NCBI RefSeq assembly: GCF_029224025.1
Contig: NZ_CP119392.1
Coordinates: 3,929,001 to 3,993,000, forward strand
Length of the DNA: 64,000 nt
Direction of reading: 5' to 3'
Source of the DNA: Rhodanobacter sp. AS-Z3
GTDB taxonomy: Bacteria > Pseudomonadota > Gammaproteobacteria > Xanthomonadales > Rhodanobacteraceae
This document shows positions 26,959-36,199 of the stretch, one piece after another. Made by a program: the position numbers and the translations under genes. The notes beneath the pieces are model-generated. The model was not told where the DNA came from. It made no database searches and worked only from the letters and a program-made list of their open reading frames with translations. The number at the start of each line of letters is the position of its first letter. Within the stretch, counting starts at the first letter, position 1.

Positions 26959-27900
26959 ATGCACACAGTCCACGTCATTGACTCCCATACCGGCGGCGAG
27001 CCGACCCGCGTCGTCATCGGCGGCATGCCCGATCTCGGCGAGGGTTCGCTGGCCGCGCAACGTCAGCGCTTCCAGCAGCAGCACGACCACTGGCGCAGCG
27101 CGATTGCCTGCGAACCACGTGGTTCGAACACCATGGTCGGCGCATTGCTGCGCCCGCCAGTGCAGGCCGGTTCCTGCACTGGCGTGATCTTCTTCAACAA
27201 CGTCGGCTACCTGGGCATGTGCGGCCACGGCAGCATCGGCGTGGTGCGCACCCTGATGCACATGGGCCGGATCGGACCGGGTCGGCATTTTCTGGACACG
27301 CCGGTAGGCACGGTCGGTGTCGAACTGCAGGCGGACGGACGCGTAGCAATCGACAACGTCGAAAGCTATCGCCACGCCGCCAATGTATCCGTCAGCGTGC
27401 GCGGTCACGGCACCGTCCGCGGTGACATCGCCTGGGGCGGCAACTGGTTTTTCATCACCGGCGATACGCCACTGCCGCTGGAAATTCACCATCAGCGTGA
27501 GCTCACCACCTACACCGAAGCGATCCGGCTGGCGCTGGAAGCCACAGGCATCACCGGTGCAAACGGCGAAGCAATCGACCACATCGAGATCAATGCCGGC
27601 ACGGCGGCGGCCGACACCGACGCGCGCAACTTCGTGCTGTGTCCCGGACTCGCCTACGACCGCTCACCCTGCGGCACCGGCACCAGCGCCAAACTGGCCT
27701 GTCTGGCGGCCGACGGCAAGCTGGCGCCCGGCGCGGCATGGCATCAGGAAAGCATTCTCGGCAGCGTCTTCGAGGGCAGTTACGCCGTGAGCGAACGCGG
27801 CATACTGCCACGCATCAGCGGTACTGCCTACGTCACCGGCCAGGGCGTGTTGCTGATCGACGACGAGGACGCGTTTGCCTGGGGCAGCGGTGCGCTGTGA
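26959..27900 (+). CDS. lhpA: 4-hydroxyproline 2-epimerase
   Basis: 313 residues, proline racemase superfamily. The enzyme interconverts trans-4-hydroxy-L-proline and cis-4-hydroxy-D-proline without a cofactor. Both catalytic Cys are present: Cys88 in MCGHG and Cys238 in DRSPCGTGTS, the positions used by known hydroxyproline epimerases. The start HTVHVIDSHTGGEPTRVV is typical. It is the first gene of the operon, followed by the D-hydroxyproline dehydrogenase subunits. The Cys/Cys pair argues against a dehydratase-type relative, which has Thr at the second site. Confidence 0.95.
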   Translation: MHTVHVIDSHTGGEPTRVVIGGMPDLGEGSLAAQRQRFQQQHDHWRSAIACEPRGSNTMVGALLRPPVQAGSCTGVIFFNNVGYLGMCGHGSIGVVRTLMHMGRIGPGRHFLDTPVGTVGVELQADGRVAIDNVESYRHAANVSVSVRGHGTVRGDIAWGGNWFFITGDTPLPLEIHHQRELTTYTEAIRLALEATGITGANGEAIDHIEINAGTAAADTDARNFVLCPGLAYDRSPCGTGTSAKLACLAADGKLAPGAAWHQESILGSVFEGSYAVSERGILPRISGTAYVTGQGVLLIDDEDAFAWGSGAL

Positions 27901-28997
27901 GCAGCTACGACCTCATCGTGGTCGGTGCCGGCATCATCGGCGCCAGCTGCGCGAATGAGGCCAGCGTGGCCGGCTTGCGCGTGGCCATCGTGGAGCCTGG
28001 CCCGATCGGCGGTGCTGCCACCGCCTGCTCGATGGGGCATCTGGTGGCGATGGATGATGACCCCGCCGAGCTGGCGCTGGCGCGCTATTCGTTGCGGCGC
28101 TGGGAGAGCTTCGTCGATCTGGCCGAGGCTGAGTTCAGCCGCTGTGGCACCTTGTGGGTAGCCCGCAACGACCAGGAATTCGCCAGCGTTGCCGCGCGCG
28201 CAGCGCGACTGAATGCCTCTGGCGGCGCGGCACAAAGCGTCGACGCCACCACGCTGTATGAACTCGAACCCGCGCTCGCGCCGGGGTTGGCCGGCGGCAT
28301 GCTGGTGGCCGACGAGGCCGTGGTCTATCCGCCACGGGTCGCCCAATATCTCGTGCACTGCGCGCAGCAACGCGGTGCGTTTTTGCATGCGGGGCGCTCG
28401 GTGCGGCGACTGGGCCGCGCCTCGGTCACACTGGATGACGGCAGCCTGCTGTCCGGCCCGGTGCTGCTGGCCACGGGCTGCGCGCTGCCACGTCTGTTGC
28501 CGCAATTGCCGCTGCGTCCGCGCAAGGGGCATCTGTTGATCACCGAACGCTACCCCGGCTTGCTGCACCATCAGGTGCTAGAGCTGGGCTACGCCGACAG
28601 TGCCCACGGCGACGCCGACAGCAGTGTCGCCTTCAATGTGCAACCGCGACCGACCGGCCAGATCCTGATCGGTTCGTCGCGCGAATTCGATGTGGATGAT
28701 CCTGCCGTATCGCCAGCCATGTTGCAGCGGATATTGCGACGCGCATTCCAGTTCATGCCCGCGCTGCAACCGTTGCAAGGTCTGCGCGCATGGACCGGCC
28801 TGCGGCCGGCAACGCCGGATGGACGTCCCTACCTCGGTGCCGTACCGGGGCATGCGGATCTGTGGGTGGCCGCCGGTCACGAAGGCCTGGGCGTTACCAC
28901 GGCGCTGGGTAGCGCGCGATTGTTGATTGATCTGCTGCTCGGCCATGCGCCTGCGATCGACCCCACGCCTTACGCGCCAGCGCGGGCGATGGCATGA
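27897..28997 (+). CDS. D-hydroxyproline dehydrogenase, FAD (DAO-type) subunit
   Basis: 366 residues. It starts with GTG at 27897, overlapping the epimerase stop as GTGA. The FAD fold LIVVGAGIIGASCANEASVA is at the N-terminus, RPRKGHLLITE in the middle, and GLRPATPDGRPYLGAVPG with AAGHEGLGVTTALGSARLLI at the end, as in D-amino-acid oxidase-type subunits such as LhpB/OoxB. It should oxidise cis-4-hydroxy-D-proline to 1-pyrroline-4-hydroxy-2-carboxylate. The two following genes supply the other subunits of the three-part enzyme. Confidence 0.9.
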   Translation: MSSYDLIVVGAGIIGASCANEASVAGLRVAIVEPGPIGGAATACSMGHLVAMDDDPAELALARYSLRRWESFVDLAEAEFSRCGTLWVARNDQEFASVAARAARLNASGGAAQSVDATTLYELEPALAPGLAGGMLVADEAVVYPPRVAQYLVHCAQQRGAFLHAGRSVRRLGRASVTLDDGSLLSGPVLLATGCALPRLLPQLPLRPRKGHLLITERYPGLLHHQVLELGYADSAHGDADSSVAFNVQPRPTGQILIGSSREFDVDDPAVSPAMLQRILRRAFQFMPALQPLQGLRAWTGLRPATPDGRPYLGAVPGHADLWVAAGHEGLGVTTALGSARLLIDLLLGHAPAIDPTPYAPARAMA

Positions 28998-29239
28998 AGA
29001 CCGTGAACGTGTTGATCAATGGCCAGGCGGTTGCGATACACGCCGAGGCGAGCGTTGCAGCGGCGATTGCCATGGCCGGGCCAGCCGGCTTCCGGCGTTC
29101 GCTGAGCGGACAGCCGCGCGCGCCGTTGTGCGGCATGGGTGTGTGCTTCGAGTGTCGGGTTCGGATCAACGACACCGAGCATGTGCGCGCCTGCATGACG
29201 CCCGTGGCCGAAGGCATGCAGGTGCACACTCATGACTGA
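28994..29239 (+). CDS. D-hydroxyproline dehydrogenase, small 2Fe-2S subunit
   Basis: 81-residue ferredoxin-like protein with Cys46, Cys51, Cys54 and Cys67 (PLCGMGVCFECRVRIN then RAC). The CX4CX2CX12C spacing fits a 2Fe-2S cluster of the opine/hydroxyproline dehydrogenase gamma-subunit type. Its ATG overlaps the previous stop by four bases, and its own stop lies within the next gene by eight bases. It passes electrons between the two flavin subunits. Confidence 0.9.
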   Translation: MKTVNVLINGQAVAIHAEASVAAAIAMAGPAGFRRSLSGQPRAPLCGMGVCFECRVRINDTEHVRACMTPVAEGMQVHTHD

Positions 29240-30539
29240 GCACTTCGATGTGCTGGTGGTGGGCGCCGGTCCAGCCGGATTGGCCGCCGCCCATGCTGCA
29301 GCCGGTCACGGCGTACGCGTGGGCCTGCTCGATGCGCAACCACGACAGGGCGGACAGATCTGGCGCCACGATGCCCGACATGGCGCGCCACAAGCTGCGA
29401 CAAACGCCATCACGGCGTTGGCCAATACACCGATGCCGATAACCTGGCTGGCCCAGCATCAGGTGATCGGAGCCGACGAGGAACGCCTGCTGATCGAAAC
29501 GCCGCAGGCCGCCGTCGAGCTTTCATTTGGCAGTCTGGTAGTGGCCACTGGCGCACGCGAATTGCTGCTGCCGTTTCCGGGATGGACCCTGCCCGGCGTG
29601 ACCGGTGCCGGCGGGCTGCAGGCGTTGGCCAAGCAAGGCTGGCCGGTGCAAGGCAAGCGCGTGGTGGTAGCGGGCAGCGGACCGTTGCTCTGGGCAACCG
29701 CCGCGACCTTGCGTCGTCACGGCGCACACGTACTAGGCATCCACGAACAAGCCTCGGCGGCGGCGGTTCGCGCCTTCGCCATGCAACTGTGGCGCTGGCC
29801 GGCGCGCGCCGTGCAAGCGGTGCAATTGCGTGCGCTGCTGCACGACGTAAGTTATCACTGCGGCTCATTCGTACGCCGTGCACACGGCGACACGGCGGTC
29901 ACCGCGGTCGAAGTCGTCAATGCTCGCGGAGTCTCCCGCATCGACTGCGATCTGCTCGCCGTGGGCTACGGACTGGTACCGAACGTGGAGCTGCCCGGCA
30001 TGCTCGGCTGCACGCTGGACCGACACGGCACGCACCCAGCGGTGCAAGTGGACGGACAGCTGCGCACCAGCGTGGCGAATATCTATGCAGCTGGCGAAAG
30101 TTGCGGCATCGCCGGGCTGCCGGCCGCACGCATCGAAGGCCGCCTTGCTGGCCATATGGCTGCCGGCGCCACGGCAGCGGCAACCCCGCTGCTCGGCCAG
30201 CGCCGACGCGCGCGCCGCTTTGCCGAACTACTCGACCGGCATTTCGCGCTCAACCCTCAACTGCAGCAATTGGCCGAACTCGACACCATCGTCTGCCGTT
30301 GCGAGGACGTCACCCTGGGTGCCCTCGCTGGCTACACCGATGCACGCGCCGCCCGCCTCGCCACCCGCTGCGGCATGGGCGCCTGCCAGGGCCGCATCTG
30401 CGGCACGGCGCTGGCCGAACTCGGTCGCTTCCCGTGCAGCGGCAACCGCCCGCCAATCTTTCCCGCGCGACTGGCCACGCTGGCCGGTAGCGCCATTCCC
30501 AGCTTTCTTTCCCATGACTCCGGAGACAACCACGCATGA
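29232..30539 (+). CDS. D-hydroxyproline dehydrogenase, FAD/NAD(P) + BFD-like subunit
   Basis: 435 residues. The FAD motif VVVGAGPAGLAAAHAAAGHG is followed by a second nucleotide motif (VVVAGSGPLLWATAATLRRH) and the AAGESCGIAGLPAARIEGRL segment. The C-terminal 70 residues are a BFD-like 2Fe-2S domain with VCRCEDVTLG and CGMGACQGRICG (four Cys). This matches the alpha subunit of opine oxidase and of hydroxyproline dehydrogenase (LhpE/OoxA type). It overlaps both neighbours (eight and four bases), showing tight coupling of the complex. Confidence 0.9.
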   Translation: MTEHFDVLVVGAGPAGLAAAHAAAGHGVRVGLLDAQPRQGGQIWRHDARHGAPQAATNAITALANTPMPITWLAQHQVIGADEERLLIETPQAAVELSFGSLVVATGARELLLPFPGWTLPGVTGAGGLQALAKQGWPVQGKRVVVAGSGPLLWATAATLRRHGAHVLGIHEQASAAAVRAFAMQLWRWPARAVQAVQLRALLHDVSYHCGSFVRRAHGDTAVTAVEVVNARGVSRIDCDLLAVGYGLVPNVELPGMLGCTLDRHGTHPAVQVDGQLRTSVANIYAAGESCGIAGLPAARIEGRLAGHMAAGATAAATPLLGQRRRARRFAELLDRHFALNPQLQQLAELDTIVCRCEDVTLGALAGYTDARAARLATRCGMGACQGRICGTALAELGRFPCSGNRPPIFPARLATLAGSAIPSFLSHDSGDNHA

Positions 30540-31441
30540 GCAAATACACACTCTGGCAGGGCGTGATTCCTGCCATCACCACACCATTCAACGCCGACGG
30601 CGAGGTCGACCACGACTTCCTCGCCAGCCATGCACGCACGCTGCTCGATGCAGGCTGTACCGGTATCGTGCCGCTGGGTTCACTGGGCGAAGCGGCGACG
30701 CTGGGCTTCGATGAAAAAGTGGCGATCATGCGTACGCTGGTTGCCGCCGTGGATGAGCGCGCGCCGATCATTCCCGGCATCGCCGCACTATCCACTGACG
30801 AAGGCGTGCGCCTGGCGCGCGAAGCCAAGGCGGCCGGCTGTGCGGCACTGATGGTGCTGCCGCCATACGTGTATTCGTCAGACTGGCGCGAGATGAGCGC
30901 GCATGTGACGGCGATCATCGAAGCCACCGATTTGCCGTGCATGCTTTACAACAACCCGGTGGCGTACAAGACCGACTTCTCGCCGGAGCAGATCGCCGCC
31001 ATCGCCGCCGAGCACCCCAACGTGCAGGCAGTGAAGGAATCGTCCGGCGAGATCCGTCGCTTCGCCGCGCTGAAATCCTTGCTGGGCGATCGACTGCATT
31101 TGCTGGTCGGCATGGACGACGCGCTGGTCGAAGGTGTCTGCATGGGCGCCACTGGCTGGATCGCCGGACTGGTCAACGCCTACCCGAAGGAATCGGTACA
31201 ACTGTTCGAATTGGCCCGCTCCGGCGGCTCCGCTGCAGCCGCCGATCTGTACGCCTGGTTCCTGCCTTTGTTGCGGCTGGATACGGTGCCCAAGTTCGTG
31301 CAGTTGATCAAACTGGTGCAGCAGATGGTTGGCCTCGGCAACGAACGCGTCCGTGCGCCACGTTTACTGATCGAGGGCGCCGAGCGCGAGCATGCAATAC
31401 GCGTAATCAAGCACGCGATCGCCAGCCATCCGGGGCGCTGA
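30536..31441 (+). CDS. lhpC: 1-pyrroline-4-hydroxy-2-carboxylate deaminase (DHDPS family)
   Basis: 301 residues, dihydrodipicolinate-synthase-type TIM barrel. Key residues: the substrate loop LGSLGEAATL, the Tyr in CMLYNNP and the Schiff-base Lys167 in VQAVKESSGE. By context it removes ammonia from 1-pyrroline-4-hydroxy-2-carboxylate to give 2-oxoglutarate semialdehyde. True lysine-synthesis DapA is excluded by the company it keeps rather than by one residue. ATGA overlap with the preceding subunit. Confidence 0.9.
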   Translation: MSKYTLWQGVIPAITTPFNADGEVDHDFLASHARTLLDAGCTGIVPLGSLGEAATLGFDEKVAIMRTLVAAVDERAPIIPGIAALSTDEGVRLAREAKAAGCAALMVLPPYVYSSDWREMSAHVTAIIEATDLPCMLYNNPVAYKTDFSPEQIAAIAAEHPNVQAVKESSGEIRRFAALKSLLGDRLHLLVGMDDALVEGVCMGATGWIAGLVNAYPKESVQLFELARSGGSAAAADLYAWFLPLLRLDTVPKFVQLIKLVQQMVGLGNERVRAPRLLIEGAEREHAIRVIKHAIASHPGR

Positions 31442-31442
31442 G

Positions 31443-33044
31443 ATGGACGTCCAGCCGTCGCTGATCGGGGGCGAATGGCGCGCCCCCGAATCCGCATGCA
31501 AATCGTTTCGCGCGGTCGATCCCAGCACCGGTGAAGCGATTGGCCCGGCGTTTCCAGTCAACAGCGCCCTCGAGCTGGAGGCGGCGCTGGCCAGTGCCAG
31601 TGCGGTGGCTGACGAGCTCGCCGCTGCACCGGTCGCACGCATTGCCGCTTTTCTCGATGCCTACGCCCACGCGATCGAGAACGACGCCGCCACCCTGGTG
31701 GCCTTGGCGCATGCGGAAACGGCACTGCCGGGCGAAACCCGTCTGGCGGGCGTGGAGCTGCCGCGTACCTGCCGGCAGTTGCGCCTGGCCGCGCAAGCAG
31801 CGCGTGACTACAGCTGGACCCACCCGGTGATCGACACCGGCGGCGGGCTGCGCTCGCACTACGCACCGTTGCACAAGCCGGTGTTGATCTTCGGACCGAA
31901 CAACTTTCCGTTCGCGTTCAATGCCGTCGCCGGCAGTGATTTCGCCTCGGCGATTGCCGCGCGCAATCCAGTGATTGCCAAGGCGCATCCATCGCATCCG
32001 GCGACCAGTCAACGACTGGCGCAACTGGCCCATCGCGCCTTGCAGCACGCGCAGCTACCCAGTGCTGCGGTGCAACTGTTGTATCAGTTTGATTCGGCGC
32101 TTGGCCTGCAACTGGCCGGCGATGCACGGCTGGGCGCGATCGGCTTTACCGGCAGCCGGCACGGTGGACTGGCGCTGAAGGCGGCGGCGGATCGCGCCGG
32201 CATTCCGGCGTACATGGAGATGTCCAGCGTCAACCCGGTATTCATGCTGCCCGGTGCGCTGGCCGAACGTGGCGAGCAGCTGGCGCAGGAGTTTTTCGCT
32301 TCGTGCACGATGGGCAGCGGGCAATTCTGCACCAACCCCGGTTTGCTGGTAGTGCCGGATGGTGCCGCCGGCGACGCCTTTGTCGGCAACGCGCTGACGC
32401 TGTTCGCAGGCGCCGCACCCGGCGTACTGTTCAGCCGCGGCGTACTCGAGCAGCTGGATGCGTCGGTTACCGCCTTGCGTGACTGGGGTGCGGTCTGTCT
32501 CACCGGTGCTAGCTCCGCCGGGCTGGGCTATCGCTATCGCCCGACCTTGCTGCAGGTCAGTGCCCGCGCGTTTCTCAAAAACCCACGCGAACTGCAGCGC
32601 GAGGCGTTCGGACCCACCAGCCTGCTGGTGCGTGCCCGCGACACCGAAGAAATGCTGGCTGTTGCGGCTAGCTTCGAGGGCAACCTCACCGGCACGCTCT
32701 ACAGCGCCAATGATGGAACCGATGACGCTGCCCTGGCGCCGCTGGCACGCGCACTGCGCCCTAAGGTCGGCCGACTGATCATGAATCGCATGCCCACCGG
32801 TGTCGCGGTGAGCCCGGCGATGAATCATGGCGGGCCGTATCCCAGCACCAGCCAAGCCGGTTTCACCGCCGTCGGCATGCCGGCAGCCGTCCGCCGCTTC
32901 GCTGCACTGCATTGCTACGATCACGTCACCGACACGCTATTGCCCGCTGAACTGCGCGACCGCAATCCCGCCAACATCGCCCGCCTGGTGGACGGCCACT
33001 GGCGTGACGACGACCTTGCCACTGCGGGGAGTGCCACAGCATGA
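31443..33044 (+). CDS. 2-oxoglutarate semialdehyde dehydrogenase
   Basis: 533 residues, the length of the type found in hydroxyproline and sugar-acid pathways (about 525). Motifs: FGPNNFPFAFNAVAGSDFAS for the dinucleotide entry, the glycine loop IGFTGSRHGG, and catalytic Cys296 in GSGQFCTNPG. It oxidises 2-oxoglutarate semialdehyde to 2-oxoglutarate with NAD(P)+, ending the pathway in the citric acid cycle. Start is one base after the lhpC-like stop. Equivalent to LhpG. Confidence 0.92.
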   Translation: MDVQPSLIGGEWRAPESACKSFRAVDPSTGEAIGPAFPVNSALELEAALASASAVADELAAAPVARIAAFLDAYAHAIENDAATLVALAHAETALPGETRLAGVELPRTCRQLRLAAQAARDYSWTHPVIDTGGGLRSHYAPLHKPVLIFGPNNFPFAFNAVAGSDFASAIAARNPVIAKAHPSHPATSQRLAQLAHRALQHAQLPSAAVQLLYQFDSALGLQLAGDARLGAIGFTGSRHGGLALKAAADRAGIPAYMEMSSVNPVFMLPGALAERGEQLAQEFFASCTMGSGQFCTNPGLLVVPDGAAGDAFVGNALTLFAGAAPGVLFSRGVLEQLDASVTALRDWGAVCLTGASSAGLGYRYRPTLLQVSARAFLKNPRELQREAFGPTSLLVRARDTEEMLAVAASFEGNLTGTLYSANDGTDDAALAPLARALRPKVGRLIMNRMPTGVAVSPAMNHGGPYPSTSQAGFTAVGMPAAVRRFAALHCYDHVTDTLLPAELRDRNPANIARLVDGHWRDDDLATAGSATA

Positions 33045-34258
33045 GTCCACTCAACAGCCAGCGGCAGATCGGCGGACTCGACATGGCCACGGTGCGCGCC
33101 GAACTGCAGCGCTGGCCGGCGACCAGCGCACCGATCAGCCGCTATGAATACGGCCAGCGCCTGCACCGCGCTCGCCTGCTGATGCGCGAACTCGGAATCG
33201 ATGCCGTGTTGATCACCGCCGGCGCATCGCTGCGCTATTTCACCGGCATCGCGTGGGGCGCCAGCGAGCGTCTGGTGGGCTTGCTGATCACCGCCCGCGG
33301 CAACCCGATCGTGATCTGCCCGACCTTTGAAGTCGGCTCGCTGCAGTGCGTGCTGCGCATCGAAGCGGATCTGCGCCTGTGGGAAGAACACGAAAGCCCG
33401 CATGCGTTGGTGGTGCAAGCCCTGCAGGAACGCTTCGCCGGCAATCTGGCGCTGGACCCGACGGCGGCCTATACCGTGGCCACCCGGTTGGTCGATGCGC
33501 TGGGCGAACGCCGCCTGACCGATGCCAGCGCGATCATCGACGGCTGCCGCATGCGCAAATCCGTCGCCGAACTGGCCTTGATGCAGCAAGCCACCGCGAT
33601 GACCTTGTACGTGCAGCGACTCGCGGCCGCCGTGCTGCACGAAGGCATCAGCAATCACGAGCTGGTGCGTTTCATTGACGACGGCCACCGCACACTCGGC
33701 GCGGACAACGGCTCCACCTTCTGCATCGTGCAGTTCGGCCAGGCTACCGCCTATCCGCACGGCATTCCCGGTGAACAGCGACTGCAGCGCGATGACCTGG
33801 TGCTGATCGATACCGGCTGCGCGGTGCAAGGCTACAACTCCGACATTACCCGCTGCTACGCGTTTGGCCTTCCGGATGCGCAGCAGGCAAAGATATGGTC
33901 GCTGGAACAAGCCGCACAACGCGCCGCGTTTGAAGCGGTTCGCCCGGGCGTCACCTGCGAAGCGGTGGATGCGGCCGCACGTGCGGTGATCGAGCGGGTC
34001 GGGCTGGGCCCGGACTACCGATTGCCCGGCATCCCCCATCGCACTGGCCATGGCTGCGGCCTGAGCATCCACGAAACGCCCTATCTGGTCCGCGGCAACC
34101 GCACCGTCCTGCAATCGGGCATGTGCTGCAGCAACGAGCCCATGATTGTGGTGCCGGATCATTTCGGCATTCGACTGGAGGATCATTTCCACGTCACCGA
34201 AGACGGCGCTGCCTGGTTCACCGAGCCGTCGCCGGCGTTCGATCAACCGTTTGCGTGA
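33041..34258 (+). CDS. M24 family peptidase (Xaa-Pro dipeptidase type)
   Basis: 405 residues. The creatinase-like N-domain (about 1-170, with RARLLMRELGIDAVLITAGA) precedes a pita-bread catalytic domain with the metal ligands in DTGCAVQGYNSDITR, HRTGHGCGLSIHETPYLV, CSNEPMI and RLEDHFHV. M24 enzymes of this layout cut X-Pro bonds. Start overlaps the dehydrogenase stop by four bases, so it belongs to the hydroxyproline operon. It probably frees proline and hydroxyproline from short peptides in the cytoplasm (no signal peptide). Confidence 0.9.
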   Translation: MSPLNSQRQIGGLDMATVRAELQRWPATSAPISRYEYGQRLHRARLLMRELGIDAVLITAGASLRYFTGIAWGASERLVGLLITARGNPIVICPTFEVGSLQCVLRIEADLRLWEEHESPHALVVQALQERFAGNLALDPTAAYTVATRLVDALGERRLTDASAIIDGCRMRKSVAELALMQQATAMTLYVQRLAAAVLHEGISNHELVRFIDDGHRTLGADNGSTFCIVQFGQATAYPHGIPGEQRLQRDDLVLIDTGCAVQGYNSDITRCYAFGLPDAQQAKIWSLEQAAQRAAFEAVRPGVTCEAVDAAARAVIERVGLGPDYRLPGIPHRTGHGCGLSIHETPYLVRGNRTVLQSGMCCSNEPMIVVPDHFGIRLEDHFHVTEDGAAWFTEPSPAFDQPFA

Positions 34259-34304
34259 CACCATGGAGCGGTCGGCACGCACGCACCTGAGGGGAACCGC
34301 AACC

Positions 34305-36050
34305 ATGCCTCGCAACGTCACCCTGTCCACCCTGATCGGTTGCCTCGGCATTCCCTGCATCACGACCACGATGGCGGATGCAAACGCGGGTTTTCGCGAG
34401 CTCAGCGCACACGAGTGGGCGTGGCGGCAGGCCCAGTTTGCCGGCGCCGATGACGAGGATACCCGCGCACTGCCAGCGGACCATCTGCCGCGGGTTGATC
34501 CGGCCACTCAAGCCATGCGTGAGCGCGTCTGGGCTGCCTTACTGGAACAACTGAACGAGATCCCACTCGACGCCCTGAGTGACGAAGAGATCGTCAACTA
34601 TCAGGTCTATCGCCAGCAGATCGAAACGCTGCTGGCCGAGCAGCGCCTGTGCAGCTGGCAGATGCCGCTGACCGGCGATACCTCGTTCTGGGGCAACCTG
34701 CTTTTCAGTGCGCGACAGCCACTGCGTGATGTCGCCGACGGCCAGCGTTACCTTGCCTGGCTGGGTGACATTGCGCGCTATTTCGACGAACAGATGGCGA
34801 ACATGCGCGAAGGCCTGGCGCGTGGCTTCAGCGTGCCACGCATCAGCCTGACCGGGCGTGATCATTCGCTTGCCGAAGTTGCTGCGGCAAGCGCCGAAGA
34901 GAGTGTCTTTTACACCCCGTTCCGCCAGCTCCCCGCCAGCGTGTCGGTGCACCAGCACGCAGCGCTGTGCGACGCGGCGCTGGCAGCCATCCGCACCGTC
35001 GTGATACCGGCGCATGCGAAGTTGCTCGGCTTCATGCGCGAGGTCTACATGGTGCAGGCGCGCGACAGCATCGCCGCGTCCGCCTTGCCCGACGGAGCCG
35101 CGTACTACCGCACGCAGATACGCAAATACACCACGCTGGAGATCGGCCCGGACGAAATTCACGCACTGGGTTTGCGCGAAGTCGCCCAACTGCGCACGCA
35201 GATGCTTGAGTGCGTCAGCGACGCCGGTTTCATTGGCGATCTGGCGGCCTTCATCGATTGCCTGCGCAACGATCCCTCGTTCTATGCAAGCCGTGCCGAT
35301 GAACTGCTGAAGCAGGCCGCATGGATCGCCAATCGGGTCAACGGCAAACTCGGACACTTCTTCGGCCGGCTGCCGCGCCAGCGCTTCGTGATCGAAGCGG
35401 TGCCGGACGATCTCGCACCGTTCTATACCAGCGGGCGCGGCGGGCCTGGCTACTATCTGGTCAACACCTGGGATCTGCCTTCGCGGCCGCTCTACTCACT
35501 CACCGCGCTGACCCTGCATGAGGCTGCGCCGGGCCATGCCATGCAGATGCCGCTGGCTGCTGAACAGGAAGGTCTGCCGGCCTTTCGCCGCGAGTGCCAT
35601 CTCAGTGCGTATGACGAGGGTTGGGCGCTGTATTCGGAGCGGCTGGGCGTGGAGATGGGCCTGTACGACACACCCTACGATCGCTTCGGTTACCTCAGTT
35701 ACCAGATGTGGCGCGCCTGCCGACTGGTGGTGGACACCGGCCTGCACCATCTCGGCTGGAGCCGCGAGCAGGCACGCGCCTGCCTGCGCGAGAACACCGC
35801 ACTCAGCGAGCACGAGGTGTGTACCGAAGTGGACCGCTACATCGCCTGGCCGGCGCAAGCACTGTCCTACTATCTCGGCCAGATGGCCTTCGTCGACGCA
35901 CGTGCGCGAGCCGAGTTGGCGCTCGGCGAACGCTTTGACTTGCGCGCCTTCCACGATGTCGTGCTGGCGCTGGGCTCGGTACCGCTTCCGGTATTGCAGC
36001 AACAGGTGGATCGATTCATCGATCATCAGCGCAACCACTGTCCGAGATGA
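34305..36050 (+). CDS. DUF885 family zinc peptidase
   Basis: 581 residues. The DUF885 signature is present: the metal motif LHEAAPGHAM with His405, preceded by YYLVNTWDLPSRPLYSL and followed by YDEGWALYSERLGVEMG and the C-terminal ALSYYLGQMAFVDAR. The family consists of HExxH-like peptidases (HEAAPGH). MPRNVTLSTLIGCLGIPCIT could be a weak export signal but lacks a clear Arg/Lys-hydrophobic-Ala pattern. AGGGGAA precedes the ATG. It is 46 bases after the M24 gene and ends at a strong terminator, so it is likely the last gene of the operon. Confidence 0.88.
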   Translation: MPRNVTLSTLIGCLGIPCITTTMADANAGFRELSAHEWAWRQAQFAGADDEDTRALPADHLPRVDPATQAMRERVWAALLEQLNEIPLDALSDEEIVNYQVYRQQIETLLAEQRLCSWQMPLTGDTSFWGNLLFSARQPLRDVADGQRYLAWLGDIARYFDEQMANMREGLARGFSVPRISLTGRDHSLAEVAAASAEESVFYTPFRQLPASVSVHQHAALCDAALAAIRTVVIPAHAKLLGFMREVYMVQARDSIAASALPDGAAYYRTQIRKYTTLEIGPDEIHALGLREVAQLRTQMLECVSDAGFIGDLAAFIDCLRNDPSFYASRADELLKQAAWIANRVNGKLGHFFGRLPRQRFVIEAVPDDLAPFYTSGRGGPGYYLVNTWDLPSRPLYSLTALTLHEAAPGHAMQMPLAAEQEGLPAFRRECHLSAYDEGWALYSERLGVEMGLYDTPYDRFGYLSYQMWRACRLVVDTGLHHLGWSREQARACLRENTALSEHEVCTEVDRYIAWPAQALSYYLGQMAFVDARARAELALGERFDLRAFHDVVLALGSVPLPVLQQQVDRFIDHQRNHCPR

Positions 36051-36089
36051 CCGACTGACGCCGCCGAGTTCCCTGGCTGTACTTGCCAC

Positions 36090-36130
36090 AAGCAAAGAGC
36101 CCGCGATCGACGATCACGGGCTCTTTGCTT
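36090..36130. terminator. bidirectional terminator ending the hydroxyproline operon
   Basis: AAGCAAAGAGCCCG pairs perfectly with CGGGCTCTTTGCTT across a 13-base loop. The T-rich arm serves the plus strand and the A-rich arm the minus strand, so it can stop both the operon and the convergent collagenase transcript. Confidence 0.8.
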
Positions 36131-36199
36131 TCACGGTATTGCAAGGTGGGCCCGGACAGCGACCCGGGAGGTCTGCCACTGTCCGAACCCGGTACTGCC

